DNA of 64,000 nucleotides. Origin: Notolepis coatsorum (taxonomy: Eukaryota > Chordata > Actinopteri > Aulopiformes > Paralepididae). The notes under the pieces are model-generated. The model did no database searches. It was not told where the DNA came from and was given only the letters and a program-made list of their open reading frames with translations. Shown here one piece after another: positions 32,831 to 42,983 of this stretch (positions are counted from its first letter, which is position 1; every line of letters starts with the position of its first letter). The stretch covers positions 95,966,087 to 96,030,086 of the forward strand of contig OZ020598.1 in assembly GCA_963971535.1 (NCBI GenBank), in the 5' to 3' direction. Position numbers and translations under genes: made by a program.

Positions 32831-34298
32831 GGCCATGTCCCCACGTATCTGGATCTTTTGCCAAACGCACATTTTATTCCACGATTGGGCCTTTCATCCA
32901 CACGTAAAGGGTGTTTTCAGAAACATAAACAGAGATTTTCTTAAACGCATTTTAAAGTGAAGATTTTCCAAAATATCCGTTCAGTGGATCCGTGTAGCTA
33001 CTGTAAACGCATAGTCTAGATAAACGATGACGCCACAGCTCACTACGCATGCTCAGACTGTTGTTCTATCTATGGCAATAGAATAGGCACCCGTAGCCTT
33101 GAAGAGCACAGAGGTAATAAGATGGACAGCGCCTGGTGCTGAAATGACAGACAGAAATAGCATGTAGTTTCTTCCCCCTCGAATGTATATATTTTCTCTT
33201 ATTGATCTCTGCCTCTTAAGCAGTACTGTATATTTGTATATCTTGTATATCATTCATAAATGTCTATGTAACAGCTACTGTATACTCCAGTGCCGACAGA
33301 TCCGGCCATCAGACGCTGCTTGCGTGTAATAGGGATGTATCTGTTATTTAGTTATACTGGACATTTTCGTTTACATAAGTAGATTTTTCGTTTTTGTTTA
33401 TTTATTAAGTTAATATAAACCGTGTTTCAAATGTTTTTGAGGTTGTTAAATACACGCTTTAGATTTATTTAAGTGGCGAGTGACGTTTTTTTCGTCCTTA
33501 TTTCTCGAGAGATATCATACAATGTCAATGTTGAGTTGAGATCACAATATTGCGATTCCGAAACAAAATAAGGCGAGGCATTATCACAAACTGTTGCAAA
33601 GATATTTAATGTTTTGCTAAACATGTCTAGTTTTGCGCCCGGCTTCAGTTAAAAGCCAAATTGCATTCTAAATTTAGTTAATAGACGCGCGACAGAAGAG
33701 GTCTGCACCTGATGCTCTCTGATGTTGCGGATAGTTGAGGATGTCAGCACCACACGTGAACAGTACAATGCAATTAATGAATGTCTTGTTGTAATTAGTA
33801 TATATATAGTTTGTGATAAGGACTCGCCATATTTAGTTTCAGAATCCGTAGATTGTGATCTCAACATTGACATTGTATCTCTCAGTCGCCCAGTGCGCAG
33901 AAGTAAAGCATTGAATCGTGACATGTATCTAGATTGGTTGTTTCCTCTGGACTGCATCTAATCCACCGCTATATCTATCTATTTATTATCTACTGTATGT
34001 ATGTCAATATAGCCAATGGAAGTGCTAGGAATGGTCACGTGGGCTGGGGGAACCAATGGACAATTCCTATCGTTTCTCAATCGTCCTGACCGCTCGTATC
34101 ACTATGGTATTTGAGATATCGCTTATCGCCACCTACTGGCCTGCATGCTTGTTGGAGCAATTTATATGCGTTTATGTGTTTGCGTCTGGATCAGTTTTTT
34201 TTTTTTTTTTAACACTGTCGTGTGGACGAGGATTTCTTTTTAAACGGAGCCTGAGAATATCCGTTTGGCAAAAGATCCAGATATGTGGGGACATGGCC
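32831..34298. mobile_element. TIR element with internal foldback
   Basis: Terminal inverted repeats of about 37 bp: GGCCATGTCCCCACGTATCT at 32831 and its complement ending 34298, with one or two mismatches. Inside, 33507-33592 pairs with 33808-33883 (rich in GATATCATACAATGTCAATG), forming a second hairpin. Short frames (33649-33961) look noncoding. No target duplication was resolved, so superfamily is open. Confidence 0.72.
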
Positions 34299-35424
34299 TG
34301 AGAGACACCTGAGAATGGGATATGTTACACAGGAGGGAGACAAAACAACAACAAACAAAACATGCCTACACATACACAACAGATAACATACATTACTCCC
34401 TCTATATACATACATAAGGACACCGTCCGTAACAACAATAAGTACAGTGTTGCTCGAAATCATGTGATAGTTTATATCTTAATCTGGTTCAATAATCTTT
34501 ATACTAGAGCTGGGCCGTTAACGGGGTTAACGGGCTGCGTTAACGCAGGACTATTATCGCACAATAATACAATTGATGCCGTTAATCTATTTTCAAACTT
34601 GGGTCTCCTCTCCTCTCTCTGTCTGCACGAGAAGCGAGCCGCAGCGACTCAGTGAGCCACACACTCACTCACACATACACATACGGGTACTTCATAAGGG
34701 AGGTGCCTATCCGTGGCTCCGTGCTGCTGAAGTGCTGAGGACCAGTGATGGGAATAACGGCACTATAAGTAACTTCGTTACTAACGGCGTTCGTTTTTTC
34801 AGTAACGAGTAATCTAATGGATTACTCTTCCAATCTTAATAACGTTGTTACCGTTACTACAAAAAAATGCGGCGCGTTACTATGAATGAACCTGTTTCTT
34901 TCATCAGACATATCTCTGCACCGAGAGGCAATAATATGTTCTTCCTTGTTTAGTGGACAGTGCGCGAGCCAAGCATACATGCTGACGATTGGCTGAGGTT
35001 GAATACAATGTCATGGTAAGCCAATCAGAGGTGGAGGTGGGCGGGTGTCTAAAGCATCCAGAGTCTGACACACAGCGCGACAAGACAAGCGATCACTGAT
35101 CAGTCAGCATGAGACCGCGGTCCGTGTAGTGTACGTTTTGAGCTCAAAAACGAATCCAACGAACAACACAAGCGACTCAGTCAACATGAGACCGCGGGTC
35201 CATGAGCGTTTTGTGTTCACTCTTTGCAGCTCAGGGCACTGAGTGGCTCTACTGCAGTGCTGACAGCCTTATTAACAGTGCTGCACTTCCTGGTTTAATA
35301 GCACAGGCTTCAGGTGCTCAGAGATATATATATCTCTGTATGTCATGCATGTCTTAAATGTAATGATTAGATTAGTTTAGATGATTCGATTCGATTCTTA
35401 TATCTGTATGTTGTGTATGTCATT

Positions 35425-35528
35425 GATTGATTGATTGAAAAGTGTATTAACAGATTGCAGAATGGGTACAGTACAGTACAGCTCAATACATACAATTGTT
35501 AAGGGGATGCAGACCAGAGAAAGACTTT
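35425..35528 (-). mobile_element. LINE 3' end, minus strand, (CAAT)n tail
   Basis: Minus strand carries CCCTTAACAATTGTATGTAT and CCATTCTGCAATCTGTTAAT plus a CAAT repeat; same family as 19913-20040. It lies next to an oppositely oriented copy. Confidence 0.75.
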
Positions 35529-35529
35529 C

Positions 35530-35680
35530 GTCATAAATGTCATGAATTGAAAATGGGGGACCCTGATGTAAACAAGACGAAACTCTTTCTCTGGTCTGCA
35601 TCCCTTTAACAATTGTGTGTATTGAGCCGTACTGTATTGTACCCATTCTGAAATCTGTTAATTAAAATGTTCAATCAATA
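35530..35680 (+). mobile_element. LINE 3' end, plus strand
   Basis: GAATTGAAAATGGGGGACCC, then GTATTGAGCCGTACTGTATT and a TTAATTAAAATGTTCAATC ending. It forms an inverted pair with 35425-35528. Confidence 0.75.
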
Positions 35681-36135
35681 AGTATATATTTGTTATTTAT
35701 TTTTGGTATAGTGCTTAACAAGCATAATTTAATGTTGCCCAGTTGTGGCCTGTTGAGGGGCAATACATATCAAAAGTTCCAAAACATCTATTCTGTTTGT
35801 ATTTGTATGATCCACTATATAAACATAGTAATTATAATATCTACATAGCCTACATGGCATTTGATTGGAGGCTAGTCTCACTTTGTCCCACAGCAACATT
35901 AAAATAGTTTAGATTTGTGTATGTTGTTTATGTAAAAAAAATCTTGAAAGTAACGCAATAGTTACTTTCTGAAGTAACTAGTTACTTTTATAATTTGTAA
36001 CTGAGTAAGTAATTTAGTTACTTTTTGGAAGAAGTAACTAGTAACTGTAACTAGTTACTTTTTTAAAGTAACTTGCCCAACACTGCTGAGGACACAGACC
36101 GAGCTCTGCGCTCATCATGGCGGAGAGAGAACTAA

Positions 36136-36335
36136 ATGAAAGTCTGGGTACACTTTACGAAAGTCGATGCCGACAACGCACGTTGCCACAAGTGCAATAA
36201 AACATTTGCAAGTATGGGTGGCAATACAAGCAATTTGTCAAAACATCTGTTGTCAAAACATAACATTAGTCTGCAGAAATGCGCCATTTTCGACTGCTTT
36301 GCTCGCAGTGTTCCATCTCCATCCACGTCCAGGTA
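36136..36335 (+). pseudogene. BED-type zinc finger exon of a hAT transposase
   Basis: About 66 residues: VWVHFTKVDADNARCHKCNK then GGNTSNLSKHLLSKHNI. Cys-x2-Cys (residues 17 and 20) and His-x4-His (37 and 42) plus the aromatic VWxHF start fit the BED finger that lets hAT transposases bind their DNA ends. The frame runs into CCAGGTAAGCC at 36330, a good splice donor, so this was probably the first coding exon. An in-phase start further up is not available: ATG at 36117 is in another frame. The dimerisation and catalytic (RNase H-like) domains are missing. Confidence 0.8.
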
Positions 36336-36352
36336 AGCCAAGATAATACAGA

Positions 36353-37406
36353 GTTAGCTAGGCTAATAACGAATTATTACGAATAGGCTAATAAATAGAA
36401 TATAATTGCTTAGCTAATCGTTTAGCTCTCCCTCCACCACCGGTCCCAGCCAAGCCAAGTCCCTTCACCCTAGCAGCTAGGAAGGATGACAGAGGATAGG
36501 GTGAACGAGTGTCACATTGTTGTCAAAGGCCTGCACCCTTTCTCTACAGTGGAGTCCAAGGGCTTTAGGTAACAACTAATCATTCAGTGTATATAGTTTT
36601 TTTTATCTTACATTTGTTGTTTATTATAAAAACTCTATAATTCAGACACATTTAAAACATTGTTGCTGCTGTTGCTGAAGAAATAATATTTATTTATTAT
36701 ATTTATTTATAATTTATTTATAAAGTTATAAAAGAACATTGCTGCTGCTGTTGCTGAAAAAAATAATATTTATTTATGAAGTTATAAATAATAAAGCAAT
36801 GCCGATAAAGTACTGAACCGTTAAGCAGTATCGATAAGAGTAGTAGTATCGATAACATATTTGCCTTCGGCAGACTTCAAATGAGCCATTTTAATCTAGG
36901 TTAATCTAGATTAACTCCAGGATTGCAGATAGATTAATCTAGATTAAAAAAAAGTATCTATGCCCACCTCTACTTTATACACATTTGTTTATTAACCTAA
37001 CCCTAACTATAGCCCTGACCTCAAAGCTACTACAGTTTTCAACAATATATATATTGCGATGCCGAAACAGTTGGGAGCATAATCTTCATGATAACATTGC
37101 ATAAACCTTGTCGCTTCCTGTTGCAGAGATGTTTGCTGTTTGTCGGCAACGCACCAGTGATGGCAATGCTGATGACAATGTGATGCTGATGGCAACACAA
37201 CACACTTTAGCTAATTTCTCTGAAGTTGCCTACTGCATTTACATTACATTTACTGCAGCTCTAACACCCATAGTACTGAGTGTTAAACTGTGTCTTCAGT
37301 GATATGTATAGTATCGTCTTGCACTACTTGCACACGGTCATGTGAGGCCTTACTGTCCTGGTATCACAATGAGATCTTAAATGGATATTTCACTTTAGTA
37401 TAACTT
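36353..37406. repeat. left arm of ~1.05-kb inverted repeat
   Basis: Reverse complement of 38243-39300 with only a few mismatches. It includes the hAT 3' part (to 36972), its TSD, then the TGATGGCAAC motif and a stretch ending ACTTTAGTATAACTT. Confidence 0.93.
37145..37200. repeat. TGATGGCAAC minisatellite fragment
   Basis: GGCAACGCACCAGTGATGGC and following words match 31978-32022; a mirrored copy lies at 38450-38505. Confidence 0.8.
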
Positions 37407-37569
37407 GTCAAGTTTCACTTACCTCTACCTCTACTTACTTACCACTGTCCCTGTTGTCCGCTGTCCACGCCACTGGTCCTCCCAGGTGTCAGGCTCCTCA
37501 TTCACTTCCCAGCTCACTTGTAGACGACTTTAGATGAAGGTAAGGCTGCCGAAACTTGACATGTTCCAC

Positions 37570-37808
37570 TATTTTATTGCACTGCACTGTTGCATCATTT
37601 TACTCTGTCTATTCTATTTGACTCTTTTATTGCACTGCACTATTGCACTATTTTACTCCGTCTATTCTATTTAACCTTTTTTGTATTATTGTTGATTGTA
37701 TATGTCTGCACTTTATGTGCTCATTTTGTGCCTTGTCTTTTTTTCTGTTGTGAAGCACTTTGAGCTACAATTCTTGTATGAAAGGTGCTATACAAATAAA
37801 GTGTGTGT
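37570..37808 (+). mobile_element. LINE/SINE 3' UTR and tail in the spacer of the inverted repeat
   Basis: Two imperfect 56-bp repeats (TTTTATTGCACTGCAC...) at about 37575 and 37627, then GAAGCACTTTGAGCTACAAT and TATGAAAGGTGCTATACAAA with an AATAAA-like end. Confidence 0.65.
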
Positions 37809-38171
37809 ACCGGGACGAGGTTCTGTCCGGGGCGAATTCATTTCGGATGGTGAATTGTGCTGAAACTCGGTTGAACTGTAATCAGCAGAGTGCACAGAGT
37901 GTCCCTCCCGGGACTTTGTAGTTTGTTGTTACCATTATTGAGCTCTCCGCTTCAATTATACTGATGTTGTTGACGTTACTTTCAACCTCTTTGATAGACG
38001 TATCATCAATACGATCCTCCGGATGATGCCGTACAAATGTAGCAGGAATCCTTGAGTCTGTTCATACTCTAGTGCATCAGGGCTGCATTGATGATGAGGA
38101 GAAGTGTTGAGAAAATATATACATGTTGTTCTGTTTCCAGCTATGAAAAGGTACAAGGTACAAGTCTGGGG

Positions 38172-38226
38172 AAAATATTTCTTTTCTGAGTTTCAATAAT
38201 ATTGAAACTCAGAAAAGAAATATTTT
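38172..38226. repeat. perfect 26-bp hairpin, 3-nt loop
   Basis: AAAATATTTCTTTTCTGAG... (38172-38197) is perfectly complementary to 38201-38226, leaving a 3-nt loop. It sits just inside the right arm of the large inverted repeat. Confidence 0.95.
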
Positions 38227-38242
38227 ATACTTAAGTTATACT

Positions 38243-39300
38243 AAGTTATACTAAAGTGAAATATCCATTTAAGATCTCATTGTGATACCAGGACAGTAAG
38301 GCCTCACATGACCGTGTGCAAGTAGTGCAAGACGATACTATACATATCACTGAAGACACAGTTTAACACTCAGTACTATGGGTGTTAGAGCTGCAGTAAA
38401 TGTAATGTAAATGCAGTAGGCAACTTCAGAGAAATTAGCTAAAGTGTGTTGTGTTGCCATCAGCATCACATTGTCATCAGCATTGCCATCACTGGTGCGT
38501 TGCCGACAAACAGCAAACATCTCTGCAACAGGAAGCGACAAGGTTTATGCAATGTTATCATGAAGATTATGCTCCCAACGGTTTCGGCATCGCAATATAT
38601 ATATTGTTGAAAACTGTAGTAGCTTTGAGGTCAGGGCTATAGTTAGGGTTAGGTTAATAAACAAATGTGTATAAAGTAGAGGTGGGCATAGATACTTTTT
38701 TTTAATCTAGATTAATCTATCTGCAATCCTGGAGTTAATCTAGATTAACCTAGATTAAAATGGCTCATTTGAAGTCTGCCGAAGGCAAATATGTTATCGA
38801 TACTACTACTCTTATCGATACTGCTTAACGGTTCAGTACTTTATCGACATTGCTTTGTTATTTATAACTTCATAAATAAATATTATTTTTTTCAGCAACA
38901 GCAGCAGCAATGTTCTTTTATAACTTTATAAATAAATTATAAATAAATAAATATAATAAATAAATATTATTTCTTCAGCAACAGCAGCAACAATGTTTTA
39001 AATGTGTCTGAATTATAGAGTTTTTATAATAAACAACAAATGTAAGATAAAAAAAACTATATACACTGAATGATTAGTTGTTACCTAAAGCCCTTGGACT
39101 CCACTGTAGAGAAAGGGTGCAGGCCTTTGACAACAATGTGACACTCGTTCACCCTATCCTCTGTCATCCTTCCTAGCTGCTAGGGTGAAGGGACTTGGCT
39201 TGGCTGGGACCGGTGGTGGAGGGAGAGCTAAACGATTAGCTAAGCAATTATATTCTATTTATTAGCCTATTCGTAATAATTCGTTATTAGCCTAGCTAAC
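38243..39300. repeat. right arm of ~1.05-kb inverted repeat
   Basis: Mirrors 36353-37406. The hAT end is at 38677 (TAGAGGTGGGC) preceded by the complement of the TSD, GTATAAAG. The hAT copy stops at 39300, before the BED exon. Confidence 0.93.
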
Positions 39301-39394
39301 TATACAATTATATTATAATTGTATTGCACCAACAGCACGCAATTATGAAGCCTTCAACATCAACACATAAGAATACTTGAACCGATCAATAAAC

Positions 39395-39490
39395 AGCACG
39401 CGCGTACACACACACGCACGCACGCACGCACGCACGCACGCGCGCACGCACGCACGCACGCACACACACACGCACACACACACACACACT
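39395..39490. repeat. (ACGC)n/(AC)n microsatellite
   Basis: Alternating ACGC and AC units. Confidence 0.95.
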
Positions 39491-39817
39491 CGAAGACAGC
39501 AAAAAAACGATTCCCTTTATCCTCTCCTATTACCTCACTCTTCTGAAATAATGCAGTTCACCATTAATAACGGCCTTCTCATAGGCCCATATCTTCTCTT
39601 AATACATTCTGCTTGCTCGTTGCCTTGCAATAGACACAGTTGGAAGATAGAGAGTAGGTGGCATGTACTGATGGTTGTGATCCAGATTGGAAAACTCGAT
39701 ATGCTATTGTAAATGTGGGAAAACTGTGATTTGGCACATTTCCCGTAATGTTTCATTCCCCTTCAGGTCGGTAAATATGAGATGTCTTTAGGCCACTAAT
39801 CTGTTAACAGTAAACAC

Positions 39818-39819
<2 letters not shown>

Positions 39820-39908
<89 letters not shown>
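39820..39908. repeat. (AAT)n microsatellite, about 29 units
   Basis: Uninterrupted AAT. It abuts a minus-strand LINE/SINE tail and probably grew from it. Confidence 0.97.
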
Positions 39909-39975
39909 GAACGTTATTTATATAGCACCTTTCATACATGGATTGCAGCTCAAAGTGCCTCAGTTGACAGAATAA
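39905..39975 (-). mobile_element. LINE/SINE 3' tail
   Basis: Minus-strand CACTTTGAGCTGCAATCCAT and GAAAGGTGCTATATAAATAA; same type as 37750-37808. Confidence 0.65.
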
Positions 39976-40081
39976 AAGCAAGGCATAAAGTGCAGACATA
40001 AGGATATAGAAAGACAATAAAAGTAGTGCAATGTAGAAAGTGCAGACATAAGGATAGGTATAGAAAGACAATAAACATACT

Positions 40082-40576
40082 AGCCATGAACATAGAGTTA
40101 TTATTGTTCGGAAGAGGCTTCCTTTGCTCCATAATGCCTTTAGCAGAACCCCTCCAGACCTGTTGGCACACAGTATTAATACAAAACAGAGCTTATAAAC
40201 GGACTCATCATGGTCACGTTAAGTGTCTTTCATTCTCATCGATCTCCACATGTTTCCGCAGTTCTCCTGCCGAGGTACGTACATAGAATCAACAGTGATA
40301 TATTGACGTCAACATCGTCCTGTTAGTGGCTTTTACCTCACGGGAGACGTAACGCCTCTAACTCTTATAATAGAGACAACTTGCTGAAATACAGCCAACA
40401 TCTGGCGGCGAATGATATTCTAATCCGTTTCAATTATTCATCAGAAACTAAATGTGCACTCACCGCACCGTGGACACACAAGGGGAGGTCGTTAAAAGGA
40501 TTCCTGTGTGGCTGTGGCATGGGATATACATCCTGGGATATGTGCAACATCACAATTTGCCTACATTTACCACAAC
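40082..40576. other. unassigned sequence
   Basis: No recognisable feature between the LINE tail and the BEL element. Confidence 0.3.
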
Positions 40577-40581
40577 ATAAT

Positions 40582-41867
40582 TGTTGTGAAGGGCCAGATT
40601 AAAAGCTGAGAATCTACGTTTATTGTTTTATATACCTTGTATATTATTTATATATACAATTTATATCCCTTTAAGCCTGCGTTTGAATCCTAGTAATATT
40701 CACTTTCCTCATTGGATAACGTTCTCGGCGCCAGACGGCGCGCCCCTAAAGTCAGGTTCAAAGGCGAGCCCAGGCATGTTGGAGCGTGCCTGGAGACGGC
40801 GCATTGATTCAAGACGAGAACTGAGGTTTGGCACTAGAAAGCTACTTAAGTATATATATCGCGGCAGGTGCGAACAGCAGTGTGCGTTCGTTCGGTAAAA
40901 CAGTGAAGTGCAAGCAGTTCGTCTAAACAGAGTGTTGAGAACCACGTGCGAAGTGAATAGTAAAAGTGTCAGAGTTAATGCAGTAACGTCAAGTTCGACT
41001 TAGCTTAATGTGAAGTAAAGAGTCGTTATTTATTGTGCATCGTGCCAACAGCAGTTTGTTCGTGTGCAGCATTACCCAGCAGTTCGTTCGTTTAGTAGCT
41101 AGTGGAACCTTAGCCAGTGTGCGTGGACTAAATACATTGGTGCCAGTACACGAGGAGGGCCTAGTCGTAGAACCTACTGGACATGTGCATATTGGAACCG
41201 ACGGCGGCGATTGCAGAACCAGTATTGGTTGGATTATAGTGATTGTGGAACGTACTACCTGGAGAAGAGCATCGTTAATACCCACTGTCGTTTGGATTTA
41301 ACCACCTTGAAGATCTACTTCGGGCTGGCTTCGTGGACCGAAGCTAGCTGGCTATCGTCATTGCTATCGGGCAATTGGATTACAGTTATTGCTTTGTTGC
41401 TGAGCCTTTGGATTACAAGGACTGGATTCTATACGAGAACCCCCTTCTTCTTCAATTGAACAGACTGAGTATCCGAACATTCTTCCTTCCTCCAGAGCTT
41501 ACATCTCTGGGAGGAAACCCCTTGTCTCAAGCGGTACCAGCGTTTCCCCCTATATTGCCATCCTACGCCAGGCGGTGTTTAGTCTAGTACCCCATCGTAG
41601 GAATTATTCATTCCAACTGACTTTTGCTACTGACTGACTTATTCATATTCTTCGCCATACAAGCGCGACCTTAATTCCCATCTCTGTACAATTTGCTGCA
41701 TAACAATAAATATTCTAAATGATATTTCTTTGTCACCGTGCCGTATTATTCTGAGTGTCTGCCATAATTAACTGTACTTTCTGGCAAGTAATAATAATGA
41801 TAATTAGCAGTGGTTTAATCTATCACAATCTTTAATACAATCAGGGTTTTGTAACCCCTCAGTTACA
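40582..41867 (+). mobile_element. BEL/Pao 5' LTR (1,286 bp)
   Basis: TG...CA ends. A TATATATA stretch near 40851-40858 precedes the GCGGCAGGTGCGAACAGCAG leader, and AATAAATATTC near 41704 may serve polyadenylation. It carries a 10-bp segment near 41744 missing from the 3' LTR. Confidence 0.92.
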
Positions 41868-41890
41868 ATTGGTCCTTCGAGCCGGAGGGT
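41868..41890 (+). promoter_or_regulatory. probable primer-binding site
   Basis: TTGGTCCTTCGAGCCGGAGG directly follows the LTR, where a tRNA primer should anneal. I could not match it to a specific tRNA 3' end. Confidence 0.4.
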
Positions 41891-41922
41891 ATCAGTAATC
41901 TTAATATCATATTAATAGTGAT

Positions 41923-42180
41923 ATGGCCAGCGGCGGACACTCTCCAAACGGCTCTCCCAAACTAGAGCGCCCTAGGCGCAAACGTCAGCCCCCTCCACAC
42001 CTGGAGGACTACGCTTTCGTTTTACCTCCTAGCTTATCTAAAAAGACTCTAAGCACGGATAAAACTGATAGTTTAAGCATGCCTAATCCTATCGACTTGT
42101 CGGCCCCACCAGTAGAGACCCCAGTGGGTTCAAACGAAACTGACTTAGCTCACGGGGGGAACAAGCGGGACATGACGTGA
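41923..42180 (+). pseudogene. BEL/Pao gag N-terminal segment (first frame)
   Basis: ATG 41923 is the first ATG after the primer site and starts a basic, proline-rich leader (PKLERPRRKRQPPPHLEDYA). The frame closes at 42178-42180. The following gag sequence is open in another frame, and the switch point lies near a six-G run at about 42154-42159. So this is the N-terminus of one broken gag-pol, not a separate gene. Confidence 0.7.
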
Positions 42181-42983
42181 CTATACCCAAAGACAGCGCC
42201 ACCGGGATAGACCCCGGAGCGCCAAAGGATAAAGACAGTGCCACCGAGATGGACCTCGGAACGCAAGAGACCCAAGAGCGCGCACCCGAGATAGACCTCG
42301 GCGCGCACCCAAGAGAAGAGTACCGCGTCTTAGAGATGGACCTCGGGGCGCGGGAGAAAGTAAGAAGCAGCGCTCGAGAGACGGACCTCGGTGCGCGTCA
42401 AGAGAACAGGTCACCACCAAGTCCTGTCAGCGCCAGATCACCCCCATCAGTGTCATCCCCCAGCGAGGCTGACCAGAGACTAGCACAAGCCTTGATCGCC
42501 ACGCTAACAGCATCAACGGAAAGAGACCGTATCCAGGGTGAGCACGACCGCCTCCAAGCGCAACAACAGAGTGCGCGCGAACAGTCTGCAGTGGAGCGCG
42601 ACCGCCTCCAAGCGCAACAACAGAGTGCGCGCGAACAGTCTGCACTGGAAAGAGAACGCATCAGACTGGAAGAGAGGCGCCTCCAGGCTGAAGAAAACAT
42701 TCAGCGAGAACGCGCCAATGCACAGCGCGAAGCGGAGCGAGACCGTCTGCAGGCGCAGATGATAGAGCAATTGATCCAGAGGGCGACCCCCCCCCTCCTC
42801 CACACGGAGCTCCCGGAGATCATCACGACACGGGTCGAGGGCACCTTCCCCTCCCCGACAAATCTACACGGGACCCAGCCAACAGGAAGAACCTGCCTAC
42901 GTCGCCGAGCCCCCTCCCCGACCGGTCTATACGGGACCCAGCCAACGGGAAGATCCCGCCTACGTTGCAGAGAAACTAACTAG
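42160..42983 (+). pseudogene. BEL/Pao gag segment (shifted frame), coiled coil
   Basis: Open in a frame one base off from both neighbours. The first half repeats SATEMDLG/EIDLGA-type units of about 14-18 residues. The second half is a charged heptad region (RDRLQAQQQSAREQSA twice, RLEERRLQAEENIQRERA), predicted to be a coiled coil. Homology switches back to the pol frame near a C run at about 42787-42796: the other frame carries YTGPSQQEEPAYVAE twice. The natural polypeptide probably passes through all three segments. Confidence 0.65.

Larger units (their letters stand above)
34743..36085. mobile_element. hAT-like nonautonomous element (inner) with 8-bp TSD
   Basis: Begins CAGTGATGGGAATAACGGC and ends with GTAACTTGCCCAACACTG, the inverted counterpart with mismatches. 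CTGAGGAC occurs at 34735-34742 and 36086-36093, a perfect 8-bp target duplication. Subterminal GTAACTAGTTACTTTT motifs are typical of this fish family. The interior is noncoding and holds two LINE tails. Confidence 0.93.
34505..36972 (+). mobile_element. hAT element (outer) with 8-bp TSD
   Basis: Starts TAGAGCTGGGC and ends GCCCACCTCTA (inverted, one mismatch). CTTTATAC flanks both ends at 34497-34504 and 36973-36980, a perfect 8-bp hAT target duplication. It encodes a BED zinc-finger exon at 36136-36335 but no catalytic transposase domain, so it is internally deleted. A second hAT (34743-36085) is nested in it. Without the insert it would be about 1.1 kb. Confidence 0.93.

Noticed and set aside
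36993-37015. telomere-like TTAGGG words (also 38643-38658)
   Set aside because: Only one or two imperfect units, mirrored because they lie in the inverted repeat.
42181-42803. minus-strand ORFs opposite BEL gag
   Set aside because: They mirror the repeated coiled-coil codons; no domain.
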